Below, one piece after another: positions 11,451 to 23,058 of a stretch of 64,000 bases of DNA (position 1 is the first letter of the stretch; every line of letters begins with the position of its first letter). Source of the stretch: Wurfbainia villosa (taxonomy: Eukaryota > Streptophyta > Magnoliopsida > Zingiberales > Zingiberaceae); contig CM045989.1 in the NCBI GenBank assembly GCA_025175895.1, positions 22,561,928-22,625,927 of the forward strand. The letters run 5' to 3'. Made by a program: the position numbers and the translations under genes. The notes under the pieces were generated by a model. It was not told the origin of the DNA. It saw only the letters and a program-made list of their open reading frames with translations, and ran no database searches.

Positions 11451-11770
11451 GTAAAGTCCAAGTCTTGAGTACTTGGCATGGAAGGTCCAAGTGAGACACT
11501 TGGCACATGAAAAGTCCAAGCATGGTCTTGGCATTTGAGAAGTCCAACATGGGTTGGCAAGGGAAAGTCTAAGCTTGAGTCTTGGCATTTGAGAAGTCCA
11601 ACATGGGTTGGCAAGGGAAAGTCCAAGCTTGAGTCTTGGCATTTGAGAAGTCCAAGGGTTTGATATTGGCGGCGTAAAGTCCAAGCGGGAGTCTTGGCAG
11701 CATAAGTCCAATGATTGGCGGCGTAAAGTCCAAGCGGAGTCTTGGCGGCGTAAGTCCAATGTTCCTTGAC
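11451..11770. repeat. Tandem hairpin-unit array in F2 U3
   Basis: About twelve units of 21-33 bp, consensus AAGTCCAAGC-n-GAGTCTTGGCA, each with CCAAG and CTTGG arms separated by 4-8 bases. A 54-bp double unit (a CAACATGGGTTGG unit plus a CCAAGCTTGAGTCTTGG unit) occurs twice in direct succession. The same array is at 18712-19025, and variant arrays are in the other F2 copy (34977-35330 and 48835-49190). Confidence 0.85.
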
Positions 11771-12299
11771 AGTGTAGACACCGTTAGCATGACATAGCCG
11801 ATGGAAGCACCTGAAGGCTAGCGCGATGGATGAACAAGTCATGGATGACTTGGAGGGATCCGAGAGACGTGAGGCTGATGGAGGTGGCTAGAAGGCTTAG
11901 GTCTAGGCTAAGGGTGGTCTAGCAAGTATGGGGGAACCATACTTGGGCTAAAATCTCATGTTCGGTCGGTGTCATGTGGCGATCCGATGGACCAAGTCAA
12001 CTAGGGTTTATTGCGGGTTATGGCCTAGCGATCGATTGCGAAGGTGGGCAATGATCGATGTCTCGAGCGATCGGATCGATCGTGTGATCAGTCGACTGGT
12101 GCTCGAGAAATCGACCACAGAATGGAGTCGAGACTCGACTGGTCGAGTGAGGACTCCATCAGTCGACTGATGGTCACAATCAGTCGACTGATGGCAGATC
12201 CGTTGGACTTATCCAACGTGGATCTAGCCGTTGTCTCACGACAACAGTGGCATCAATCGATTAATGGTCACGATCAGTCGACTGATCAACCTTTTCCAG

Positions 12300-12308
12300 C
12301 TATATAAA
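12300..12308 (+). promoter_or_regulatory. TATA box of the F2 5' LTR
   Basis: TATATAAAG inside the LTR, about 10 bases after the last CAGTCGACTG copy. The 3' LTR has the same box in the context AGCTATATAAAGAGCTCG (near 19572). This is the likely element promoter. Confidence 0.75.
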
Positions 12309-12780
12309 GATCTCGTGATGGAGGAAAAGACAGCGATTTTCTTGGGCGAAATTGAAGGGGGAAGTTGGTGCTTTCCAGTCCTTCAAAGCTAGTTCAAGGC
12401 AATCAAAGATCAAGCAATCCAAAGCTCTTGTAAAGTGTTTTTCCTTTAATTGCATTTGTATTGCATATTGTATGTGCTTGTATCTAATTGATTATTGTTG
12501 TAATCATTATTGTACGAGGTTTCTCCGCCTCCAGATTGTTCCGAGAAGGAGTGTTTATTAGTGGTTTCATGTGCATCACTAGAGCTCGTAGAGCTCAATC
12601 CGTGGAGTAGGAATCGTGCGGTTCCGAACCACGTTATATCGTTGTGTTAGCGTGTTGTGCATTTTGTTATTGTTATTATTTTTCTATTTCCGCTGCACTA
12701 ATGAAATTGTAGAAACAAACGCGAAAGAATTCCATTGACGCTATTCACCCCCCTCTAGCCGTCACAATATTCCTAACAAG

Positions 12781-12793
12781 TGGTATCAGAGCC
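12781..12793 (+). promoter_or_regulatory. Primer-binding site, F2 copy 1
   Basis: TGGTATCAGAGCC two bases after the LTR end ..CCTAACA, complementary to initiator Met tRNA. Confidence 0.92.
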
Positions 12794-12850
12794 CAGGGCT
12801 CTTCTACGGACTAACCGCCGGGAGCTAAGACAAAAGGCTAGAGGGTGAAG

Positions 12851-14460
12851 ATGGAATTCCAAGACAAGCTTGGATGGGATATCAATACTCCACCTCCATA
12901 TGATCCAAAAGATTTTCCGATGTGGAGAGCAAGAATGGAAACATTCTTGATGATGAACATAGGGGATTGGTTCATCCTCGTTGAAGGCCTTGAACCCCCT
13001 AGGGATAAGAAGGGGAATATCCTAAAATTGAAAAAGTGGACCCAAGAGCAACGCCAGAAGCTCAAGACCGAAGTTAAGGTAACGAAACTTTTGGAAGATT
13101 TAATCCCTAATGATGTTTTGTGCAAGCTAGGGGATTACATGTATGCAAAGGAGCTATGGAGAAAATTGGCAAGACACCATGAGGAGAGTTCATCCTCAAG
13201 TGAAAGTGAGGAATCGGAAGTTGAGATGGAGTCAACTTCTGGATCGGAGAAAGAAGAAGTAGAAGAGGTGGAAGAAGCATCTACTTCTAGGATTGAGGAG
13301 GAGAGACCATCCTCTACACCGGAGCAACCTCAAGAAGAGCCTTCAACATCCGATCAAGATGAGGAAGCTCAAAATTCAACTCCGGCACCTACCACCACCC
13401 TAGGTAACTCAAACACTTTATTTTCAAATAAAAATCATATAATGTGCTTTGAGTGTAGGGAGTATGGGCATTACAAGAGCAAATGCCCAAAGAAGGTTAG
13501 GAAACCTTCTCCGGTGCCCAAAAGTCAACAAAAGTCAAAGGATGCCGGTTCCCCAAGTCAAAAGAGCAAGGAGCATATTATATGCTTCAAGTGCCATCAA
13601 AAGGGGCATTATAGAAGCCAATGCTCTAGGGGGAGGAAAAAGACTCAAGAAGAAGCATCACAAGTAAGGGGGGCTAAGGCTAACCCTAAGGTACATTTTA
13701 GTAGTGCATCTTCTAATTTAAATGTTGAAAAGCATGCTAATAGGAATAAATATTTTTGCTTAGGAACTAAAAGTGTCCATTTTAGTAATAAGGAGAAATT
13801 TGGGACTAATGTCCCTAGAAAAACCATACCTAGGGAATCTATTAAGAAAATACAAGAACATCTAGGTTTTAATCCAAAATGGACTAGGCATATGCCAAGA
13901 AAGTCCAATGCCCAAGATTTAAATCAAAATTCTAAAATTGGGCAATTAGAATTAGAAAACCAAGCCTTGAGGTTAAGGCTTGAAAACTTGAGAAGACTCT
14001 CAACACTATGCAAAATCAATTTAAAGGGTCTAATGGTCAAACTCCTAGGTCAAGAAGTCAAAGTCAACATCTAGGACCTAAGAGTCAAAAGTCAACCAAG
14101 GGCAAGAATGGTTTGGATCACAAACCTAAGTCCAAGGTGACTTATCATAGTGTTCCATTTGACTATGGAATACTAACTAGGTCTAGGAAGACCAAAGTCA
14201 ATGGGGAAGTCATCTCTAGAGTTGACCAAGGTTTGTGCCTAGTGGCCAAGGTTTCGAAGAAACCTAGGGTGGCCACTAAGAAGGTTGTTAGGGAGGCAAT
14301 CCCTAAGGTTAACCTAGGCAAGACCAAAATGACCAAGGCTAATAAGTCTAGAAAGGTCATTAGGAAGGTATCTAGGGAGGTTATCCCTAAGGAATACCTA
14401 ATTAATTCAATGAGCTCAAATAGATTTTGGGTTCCAAAGAGCGTGATTGATTCACGTTAA
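12851..14460 (+). pseudogene. F2 Gag with two CCHC knuckles, split by a frameshift
   Basis: The Gag starts at ATG 12851 (MEFQDKLGWDINTPPPYD). The upstream GTG at 12845 is in frame but not a normal plant start. The N-terminal part has a WRARMETFLMM motif like the Copia gag fold, but is shortened: it jumps from KELWRKLARHHEES into an acidic Ser/Glu region, lacking the mid-gag helices seen in F1. Two zinc knuckles follow, CFECREYGHYKSKC (about 13446) and CFKCHQKGHYRSQC (about 13582), then a basic tail. Near 13985 one base is missing compared with the sister copy, so the first frame stops at 14074. The tail continues in another frame (MQNQFKGSNGQT.. from 14008) to WVPKSVIDSR and the stop at 14458-14460. 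It stops where a protease would begin. Confidence 0.88.
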
Positions 14461-15626
14461 ATGGATTAGAATGTGCCAACCATGATTGGATGAGTAGTTA
14501 ACTCAACCATGGTAAAGATGACACTTTAGGTTATTTTCAAGGTTATGGGTGCCTTGGAAAAACATTTGAGCTTTAATCCTAAAGGATTTTAGGATGTGCC
14601 AATATAGTTTTTGAAAAACATGAAAATCAATAAAATTGGTACAATCTAGATTTAGAGGTCATAGTGTGTAACTTTGATTGTTTGGCACACTTTAAAAGTT
14701 CATGTAAAAGTAACATCAAGAGTGATACTCAAGCGTCACACAACTTGATGTCTTGTACTCACCATGCTTCATATGTTTTACCATATGTTTGCATGGAAGG
14801 AATGTCTAGGATGGATTGCATCTCACAAAACAAGTCTTTTACCTTGATTGTGTATCTCAACACTTAGAAAGGGTGAGATGTTAGGATTTGGAAATCATTG
14901 AATGTTAATGTTTGTAAAAATGAAATAAAACATTAAAATACATTAACGAATGCATGAGTGTAAGTATAACATTAATATGTTCGATATACAAGAATAAACA
15001 TGATAAAATGGAATAAATTAGATGAAGAAATGAAATCAGATATCACGATCGATAACATCCGATACGATACGGCCATCAATGAAAGTGTTGACTTCATGAC
15101 TCGATCGCCAACATCACCGATCGATGGGATCGCTCACCGAGGCCGAGAGTCATCACGAGTGATGCGCACATCGGGCCGATCGATGAGCAACATCGCTTGA
15201 CCGATGTTATTGTAGCACGCCACGTAAGGTTCAAGATGATTGCCGAGCCGGATCACCGATCACGGCTCGATAAACTCGAGATAAACGCGATCGATCGATG
15301 CTCACATCACCGATCAGATCGCGATTTTATAACGCCGAACCGCTAGGGTTCGGCGTCTTCACACGGCGCGTCTTCAGTTTCTCTTCTCCTCTCCGATCGC
15401 TCTCCCCATCTCCGACCAACCCTTCCGAATGTGCCAGCCGCCCAAGCTTTTAGGTTTGTTAGATAAGCCCTTTTTCCTTGCGTTTTTCACTTATTTCAAG
15501 CCGTAGTTCACTCATTCTAGGGTTTATTTCCTTGTTTCTGATTAGGGTTCTGACGTTTGAGTCCTCCGGCGAACTTTCCGGCGACCCCTTCAGCGATATC
15601 TGAGCATCCCATCGTCACACCTCCAA
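14461..15626. other. F2 post-gag region and leader of the second ORF
   Basis: 14461-14700 matches the sister copy (38120-38340). From about 14880 the two copies are unlike. The stretch 15030-15320 is rich in GATCGATG/CACCGATC phrases. A TATA-like GATTTTATAA is at 15330-15340, followed by a 9-bp inverted repeat CGCCGAACC/GGTTCGGCG (about 15343-15366), a pyrimidine-rich leader and the ATG at 15627. I infer an internal promoter for the second ORF. Confidence 0.55.
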
Positions 15627-16902
15627 ATGGCGCCTAAGTAACACTCTTCTTACCCAAGCCCTAATTTGCCTTTCCACTATAATTTAGTTTTTATCTAATC
15701 ATGTATTATTGTCCATGCATGTCATATCATTACATTGCATTCATAATAGGAGAGCCCGTAGGAATGATCCACCCGAGGGTGAATCTCGATTGTACCAACC
15801 TATGTTGGTTAGGTACATCGATAGGGATTTTTTCAATCGCCATTGTAGCGATGTCATGGAATTAATTGCATACTATAATCTCATGAAAATTGTTTTATGC
15901 ACGCATCCCATTAATGATGACCTCCTTAAGGAGTTTTATCAGAACCTGAAAAAGGTAGACGACGGCCCTACCTACACTACTCGCATTGCAAAACGCGAGT
16001 TAAAGTTCACTCCTGTGATACTGCAGGAGTTTCTCGAGTGTAGGCCCTCGGATGACACCTTTATTTTTTACCCTACCATGGATTTCCCTTTACCCGAGCC
16101 CTTTGACCATATCTCTATGGAGTCCATGCATGAGCATATCTTTGGTTATCCTCGTCCACCGGCCCAGAATTTATTCCCTATCACTGAGTTATCTGCACCT
16201 GATAATGTACTTTACAAGGTCATTGTTGGGTGTTTTCTTCCCATCGTTACTCGGGGTCTGGCCAAAATTCGGTCTCCTTATCTTTTTCTTCTATACGCCA
16301 TGCGTCATAAGTTAGACATAAACTTTGCATTAAACATTTTCCACTGCATTGTGCATTTCATTTCCCCTGTACAAGAGAAAGTGCATATGCCATATGGTCA
16401 TATCATCACAGCATGGCTAGAGTCTGTAGGCGTTAACATCCACAGGGGTTCTCTGAGAGCGCTATCTGAGGTGTACGACTGTATATCAGTTCGTAACTTC
16501 TCGTTAGCAAAGCTACGGATGGGACCTGGACAGATGGAGTTGGCGCCTCGACCACCACCCAGGGCACGCAGAGAGCCTCCTCCGGTACCCAGAGAGGCGA
16601 CAGAGGACTACAAGGATACAGACGCCGCTGATGATGATGATCAGATGCCGGCAGATGCATCAGCGGCGGGTCCATCAGATCGTCGTGGCCAGTTGGAGTC
16701 TAGATTTCAGGACTATCAGTAGTCGATTGACTCTAGGCTGTCAGAGATATTGGCAGGCCAAGCATCCTTCGGCGCACGTCTTGATCGGATGGAGGTGTCC
16801 CAGAGCCGCATCGAGCAGCATCAGCTCGATATGTTAGAGATGATGCGGGCCTGGACCTTGAGTCAGCAGCCTCCTACACCGCCACCTCCTGCAGACGATT
16901 AG
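15627..16902 (+). CDS. Putative plant transposon protein-like accessory ORF, spliced, one in-frame stop
   Basis: The continuous frame 15709-16722 starts inside what I read as an intron. Better start: exon 1 15627-15637 (ATGGCGCCTAA), intron 15638-15749 (GTAACA..AATAG), exon 2 from 15750, giving MAPKRARRNDPPEGESR. The body matches the 'putative plant transposon protein' domain seen beside plant LTR retrotransposons: RYIDRDFFNRHCSD, then IRSPYLFLLYAMRH, then the hallmark HMPYGHIITAWLESVGVNI. A Pro-rich and acidic tail follows (PPPRARREPPPVPRE, DAADDDDQ). A TAG at 16720-16722 interrupts it; the same frame then runs on as a coiled-coil-like SRLSEILAGQASFGARLDRM segment to the TAG at 16900-16902. 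Length with readthrough is about 388 residues. Function is unknown; a structural or particle-associated role is only a guess. The sister F2 copy lacks this segment. Confidence 0.7.
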
Positions 16903-18590
16903 ATATTGAGGATGTTAGATTTTTTGTGGTTGTCAGTTTTTGTAGTGAGATTGAGCATAGCCAATCTCCATTTTGAATGTAAAAGACTAAATTTTTCTTA
17001 AGTTAAATGAAATTTTTGTTTGTGAAAATCTTGTGTGTTTAGATGAGTATTTGTATTATTGTATTGCTTATGAAAGTTGATATATCATGACATGAAATTA
17101 CATCCTATCATATACCATGTCATGTCATTGCTTAGGATTATTTTAAATGTCATGTGTTCTTCAACTTCATCATATGTCATGACATCATAATCATTGGTCA
17201 TGTTTTTATTTTGTCATCACTATGCCATGATCATTTCATGCATTAATTTGATTGAACATTGATTTAAGGAAAATGACATGACTTGAAGTCTCACTTGTTA
17301 GGGAATCAAGTAGGGTTGCCTAGGAAATGCATGAAACCCTAGATAAAGTGAATCAAAACCCACATCTCACATCACATTGACATGTATGTGTATTTATGCA
17401 CCCTAGATACATGTGAGATGCTAGGATAATAAGTTAGGTTCAAGGTGCATGGGTAGTGCATCTAGATGAACTCAAACTTATTTTAATTATCACCAAGAAT
17501 CATAAGGAAAGCTAATATACAAGCTATGTATATTTAGCCAATAAATTATGGTTCAAAATAGGCTTTCAAAAACATTTTAAAATCAATTTAAAAAACCTTG
17601 GTGAAATCTATCTTTTGATAGCCATCATCATTGTAGAAGTTGATACAAAGTGGATCAAAAACTTTAAAATTTTTAATAGTTTTGAACTTTGTATCAATCT
17701 CCTATTTCAATGGTAAAAATATTTTTCCAAAATTTTTCACCCATTGTATTGGTCATAAGTATTATACGTACCAAATTTCGTGATTTTTCGATATACGTAT
17801 AATTATTTATGATTTTCTGAAATTCAACTCTGATAACTGAAATTCGGAAATTTCAATTATCAGTCAACTGACATTGGTGGCAGTCGACTGATGGAGGTGT
17901 CAGTCAACTGATTTCTGAATCACTCGACTGGCAGCCTGATTTCGAGGTAAATAAGGTTGTTTAACCCGATTTCAACTACGGTTATGGTCCCTAATCACTC
18001 CTAACCCTAGGATATGCTTTGGGTAGCATTATAAAGGGTGAAAATTCATTGTATATGGATTAGGAGAAGTGTTTAGGGTTTGTATCAATTTTAAGGTGTT
18101 GGAAAGTTCGATGTTGAATTTCTAACCATAATTTTGATGGTTTAGAGTTCCTATTGGCTTAGGGACTTCCCAAGGACATTGTTGGTGCAATGGTCAAGGG
18201 GGAGCAAGCCTTTAGGGGGAGGTATCTATCTTGGGATGATGGATGTGTTTTTTCTCCTTGAAGAAGAGAAGTTAATGGGAGAATATGACATCAATTGGGA
18301 AATTGATGGGACTTTTGAGAGACCCAATTTGGAAATTGGGAGAGTAAATGAGATTGTCTCTCTTGAGTGATATTGGACTTATCACTAGGAAGATGGTAGG
18401 CATCCTAAGTATTTTTGGACCAAGGGGGAGATTGTAAGATCTCAATGGGACATGAGACATTGACCTCCTTGGAGAGGAAACTTTTTTGATGTTAGTCAAA
18501 AAGGGGGAGAATGTTTGGGGGAGAACATTTAGAGAGTATTTACCAATTTGGGATAATTGGTATAATTTGTTTGGTTTTTGTCAAACATCA
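16903..18590. other. F2 non-coding 3' internal region
   Basis: AT-rich sequence matching 38480-39900 of the sister copy from about 17130 onward. It includes a stretch of CAGTCGACTG-type motifs near 17860-17940 (sister: 39241-39320). No pol motifs in any frame. ORFs such as 18179-18370 are short and conserved only as DNA. Confidence 0.75.
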
Positions 18591-18603
18591 AAAAGGGGGA
18601 GAT
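18591..18603 (+). promoter_or_regulatory. Polypurine tract, F2 copy 1
   Basis: AAAAGGGGGAGAT immediately before the 3' LTR (TGTCGGTGC). Copy 2 has the same tract before 48753. Confidence 0.9.
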
Positions 18604-20049
18604 TGTCGGTGCAATCGGCCCAGGTCACGACTGACCAGGACTCGAGTTTGACTCGAGTGATGTTTTGATGTTTCGACAAAAACATATGACAATGTAATTG
18701 TCATTTGGTAAATTCCAAGTCTTGAGTACTTGGCATGGAAAGTCCAAGTGTGACACTTGGCACATGAAAAGTCCAAGCATGGTCTTGGCATTTGAGAAGT
18801 CCAACATGGGTTGGCAAGGGAAAGTCCAAGCTTGAGTCTTGGCATTTAAGAAGTCCAACATGGGTTGGCAAGGGAAAGTCCAAGCTTGAGTCTTGGCATT
18901 TGAGAAGTCCAAGGGTTTGATATTGGCGGCGTAAAGTCCAAGCGGGAGTCTTGGCAGCATAAGTCCAATGATTGGCGGCGTAAAGTCCAAGCGGAGTCTT
19001 GGCGGCGTAAGTCCAATGTGCCTTGGCGGTGTAGACACCGTTAGCATGACATAGCCGATGGAAGCACCTGAAGGCTAGCGCGATGGATGAATAAGTCATG
19101 GATGACTTGGAGGGATCCGAGAGACGTGAGGCTGATGGAGGTGGCTAGAAGGCTTAGGTCTAGGCTAAGGGTGGTCTAGCAAGTATGGGGGAACCATACT
19201 TGGGCTAAAACCTCATGTTTGAGGTGTGCCAGTCGACTGGTGCCATGTGGCAGTCGACTGGACCAAGTCAACTAGGGTTTGATCGGGTTATAGCCTAGCA
19301 ATGATCGCTGCAGGTGGGCGATCGTGATGTCTCAGCGATCGATCGTGTGATCACCGACCGGTGCTCAAGAAATCGGCCACGAATGGAGTCGAGACTCATC
19401 GTCGAGTGAGGACTCCATCACCGATCGATGGTCACAATCGGGCCGATCGATGGCAGATCCGTTGGACTTATCCAACATGGATCTAGCCGTTGTCTCACGA
19501 CAACAGTGGCATCAGTCGACTGATGGTCATGATCAGTCGACTGATCGACCTTTTCCAGCACAGGTTGAAGCTATATAAAGAGCTCGTGATGGAGGAAAAG
19601 GCAGTGATTTTCTTGGGCAAAATTGAAGGGGGAAGTTGGTGCTTTCTAGTCCTTCAAAGCTAGTTCAAGACAATCAAAGATCAAGCAATTCAAAGCTCTT
19701 GTAAAGTGTTTTTCCTTTACTTGCATTTGTATTTCATATTGTATGTGCTTGTATCTAATTGATTATTGTTGTAATCATTATTGTACGAGGTTTCTCCGCC
19801 TCCGGATTGTTCCGAGAAGGAGTGTTTATTAGTGGTTGCATGTGCATCACTAGAGCTCGTAGAGCTCGATCCGTGGAGTAGGAACCGTGCGGTTCCGAAC
19901 CACGTTATATCGTTGTGTTAGCGTGTTGTGCATTTCGTTATTGTTATTATTTTTCAATTTCCGCTGCGCTAACGAAATTGTAGAAACAAACGCGAAAGAA
20001 TTCCATTGACGCTATTCACCCCCCTCTAGCCGTCACAATATTCCTAACA
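18604..20049 (+). repeat. 3' LTR of F2 element, copy 1
   Basis: 1446 bp and near-identical to 11347-12778 outside the 19290-19450 patch. It keeps perfect CATCAGTCGACTGATG near 19512-19527, while 19300-19450 has GATCGATC/CACCGATC versions of the motif. The hairpin-unit array is at 18712-19025. Confidence 0.93.
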
Positions 20050-20054
20050 GAAAA

Positions 20055-20564
20055 CATAATGGTTGTTGCGCTACATAAATTTAGACTATACATTCAATCA
20101 TGATCATTCTACACCTCTAACTAGTGTAAACACTGTTGATTAGAGAGTTGCATCTGAGAAACAAAAATGATCTAACCGTATGAATTTAATGATCATGAAG
20201 CTATCTATTTTAGAATCCATCACTTGTTCAATTCCTAAGAAAAAAAATGTGGAACCACCACATTGGTGGTCTTCCATCACTGCCCCTACTACGGTAGGGG
20301 GTTCATCATGATCCCAATTGGAAAGTGTAAAGGAAGGAGGTCTTCGATATTCCAAGGTGATGAATTCTTCGGAAATTGACCCCTACCCATTACAGGCAAG
20401 CTCCTTTGTACTTGCCAACTGGGTTAGCCCTGGGGGCTAACTTAATTCCTAAGAAAGAAAATGGCAAGTCTTTCCTCAAGCAAATGGAAAGGTCGATACA
20501 ACTACGATTGTGACAAAGCTTGTCTTAGTCTAGTATAAAGGAAATGACAACATAAGGGTATACA
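20055..20564. other. Spacer between F2 copy 1 and the Gypsy element
   Basis: About 500 bp of unique-looking sequence. A minus-strand frame at 20140-20355 (71 codons) resembles nothing I know. The part 20380-20440 ('cccattacaggcaagctcc..ttgccaactgggttagccctggggg') is more GC-rich and unassigned. Confidence 0.5.
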
Positions 20565-20569
20565 TTATG

Positions 20570-23051
20570 TGTTAAATACGGAAAATTTAAAATATAAATT
20601 TATGGCCAAAATTTAGGAAAAATATTCTTGGAAACTTTTCGGGATTTTTAGGAAATTTTAGAAATTTTTTTCAGAATTTTTCTAGATTTAAACGGAGCCC
20701 GTACGAGATAATTACGGGGATAATTAAATTTTCAAGGGGTTAATAAAAAATAAAACCTAGGTTTTTAGTTATTTATAAAGGGGTAGTTTGGATGATTAGG
20801 GATCGATCCCAGTTTTCCCCGTCGCGCCGGTTTTCTTCCTCGCGACTTTCTCTCCGCGATTCTTTCCCCCGCGGCGGTTTTCCTTCGCGAAAACCTCCTC
20901 GCCGCAGCCGATAGCCCTCCTCTTCCCCCCCCCCCCCCCCACGCGCCGCATCCCCTTTTTCCCGAGCCCTTGTTCCTCACGTCGCCACCCACAACACCGG
21001 CCGCGCCTCGGCCTCATTCTTTTTCCCCTCTTCATCGTGCCGCCCGAAGCCACCACTTCCTTCCCTCGTGCCCGAGCCAGCCTTGCCGACCTCAGCCGCC
21101 CGAGTCCTTGCGTCGGTCGTTCCTCTGCAAGTGCCGGTAAACGTCGCCTCCTTTCCCGTGCTCTGACCACCGTACGTCATGCTTTCCCTTTTCCCGTGAG
21201 CACCCCTTCCCGCGAGCACTACAGCCCCCGCGTGTCGTGCGCTCATCGTCCACAGTTGCACGCGCCATCCTCCTCTGCCATAGGACCACCTGCGACCACC
21301 TTCTCCACTCGCCTCCGTCGCCGTAGCCTTCCCCTCCGTGCGGATTGATCAGCGGCGGTGAGTTTCTTTTGGAGTAAGGTAAAGCGATGTATGTTCTTTG
21401 TTTTTCCTCGATCTCAGAAGGGATCCTTCGGTGAACGTGTCCTGTTGTGTTTGGGCAGTGATTTAGGGCAGCAAGGAAATTTATCGGCTGAGAGGGTTGT
21501 GAGGGTCTAATTGGGGGCGTCATGCGGTTGGGGTTGGAGGTGGTCGTGCAAGGTCGGCTGGAAGTGGGCAGTGCACGGCTGTGAGTCGGAGTTGTGGTCG
21601 ATTTGGGCTGCAAGTTGGGGGTATCGGCTGTCGGTGGAATCCTAAGGTAGGTAGGCAGCATTCATAGTATGATTTGATTGTATTATTCGGTTAATTGTAA
21701 TTATACTCAGTGGAGATTAAATTGTTGGTTGGTTTCGAATAAATTTAGGGTTGTGGGATGGATCTATTTTGGGTGAGTTAGCTGTCAGGTTTTGTTTGGA
21801 TGTTGTACACATGTTGATAGGGGTTGAGAAATTATATTCGAGTAATTGAACGAAAGGACGGTTATATTAGGTGGAAGGTGATCGATATTTTATTAAGTCT
21901 TTGGGTTAATTAGTTATGTAAGAAATCGATTAAGTATTTGATTTGTCGGTGGATTGCATTTTTGTGCTTAACAATAGTTATGTTGTATGCAGGTTTCGGT
22001 CACGAGGTAGGTCCACAGTTGTGACAATTTCATTTTTTCGGGCATTTTACCAGGCGGGTATTTTGACTTATCTCTTAGATATAGTCATGTTGATATGCTA
22101 GTTAGTATAGCTTGCAATAATTTTCATGTTTATATGCCTAGTATGTTATTGTGCCTACTTGATACATGCATTGGATCAATTTATAGTTATATCTTTCCTG
22201 TTTTACTCGGATCATTGATATGTACTTATTGATTGTGCATATTATTCGGATATGTATTTTAGTTGGTATTACATGCTTTAGTATCATGCACCATCTTGCA
22301 TGATTGCATGCTGGCTGGACGGGGTTCCTTTATAGTTGAGCCCGCAGCCAGTTACATGGTCTGCACACACTGTCACTCATGGGTTAGTGGTACATCAGGA
22401 GGGTGTGTGCAGTTGCTCTGTCAAGCTCCGCTGATCCGCTCATGGGTACCGATGAGGCAGCGTGGTAGTGGGCAGAGATCTCTCCTCTGGTCTAGACACC
22501 GGGAGATGAGAGCATTGCTCCCCCACTCTGTTTGGGGCAGGAGGATAGGTGTACTCCGACAGCATCCTGTCTACTCGGTCACTCAGGAACAGTGATGGCA
22601 GAGTGCACAGTTGTCATAGCCCTACCCACTCGGCTTCACCATCGCGTGTGAGGCGGCTGATTGGCGTCAAGGGTGACCATGTCATTTGCACGACATGCAT
22701 TTTGCATGGATAGCACTTGTATTGTGTTTCCTGCATTTTTTTATTGCTGCCTTGGATGTTGCATATGATTGTCATGCATATAGAATACATATTTGTATAT
22801 GGTTTGATGACTTTATTTCTTCTAGTATGACACATGCTCCTATATCAAGGCAGGAGATTCAGATAAGTAGAGTCCTTTTGTATTTATTTCTTGCATACCC
22901 TATATATGAGACTGTACTGGCATGATTGTTATTGTTAGCTATATCTTACCTTGCATATCGACTATATCCGCTGAGTTCTTTGAACTTACCCCATTGTTTT
23001 CTGAGATGTTGCCGGATTTTCATCTAGCGGAGACTTCCCCAGGGCATGACA
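20570..23051 (+). repeat. 5' LTR of the Gypsy element
   Basis: TGTTAAATACGG..GGGCATGACA, 2482 bp. It has a TATA-like TTATTTATAAAGG (about 20770-20782), then a GC- and C-rich leader with a run of about 17 C at 20925-20941. A possible splice donor (GCG|GTGAGTTTC at 21358) and acceptor (GTATGCAG|GTTTCGG at 21992) suggest an intron in the leader. Long antisense ORFs here (for example minus 21092-21661) are by-products of base composition. Confidence 0.93.
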
Positions 23052-23058
23052 ATTTATT

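Larger units (their letters stand above)
11347..12778 (+). repeat. 5' LTR of F2 element, copy 1
   Basis: 1432 bp, TGTTGGTGCAATCGG..TATTCCTAACA. U3 holds a tandem array of hairpin units (11451-11770), then CAGTCGACTG and GATCGATC-type motifs (12050-12290), then the TATA box TATATAAAG (about 12300-12308) and an R/U5 part ending CCCCCCTCTAGCCGTC... It pairs with 18604-20049. Confidence 0.93.
11347..20049 (+). mobile_element. Complete F2-family LTR retrotransposon, gag plus accessory ORF, no pol
   Basis: LTRs at 11347-12778 and 18604-20049 flank 5.8 kb of internal DNA. The target duplication is GAAAA (11342-11346 and 20050-20054). The primer-binding site and polypurine tract are in their correct places. 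The internal region encodes a Copia-style Gag (12851-14460) and, 1.2 kb later, a spliced ORF of the plant transposon-protein type (15627-16902). I find no protease, integrase, RT or RNase H. It is therefore non-autonomous but large, and is the sister of the copy at 34889-50211. Confidence 0.93.

Noticed and set aside
11328..11842. Several overlapping minus-strand ORFs rich in Leu/Pro/Trp/Thr in F2 LTRs (also 18588-19099, 34873-35395, 48774-49258)
   Set aside because: They are translations of the tandem hairpin units; a repeated DNA unit without stops gives open frames in several phases.
20140..20355. 71-codon minus-strand ORF in the spacer
   Set aside because: No recognisable family or start context; length is within chance for AT-moderate DNA.
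21092..21661. Long minus-strand ORF rich in Pro/Thr/Arg over the Gypsy 5' LTR leader
   Set aside because: It is antisense to a GC- and C-rich LTR leader, has no family motif, and the second LTR lacks the same frame (different stops).
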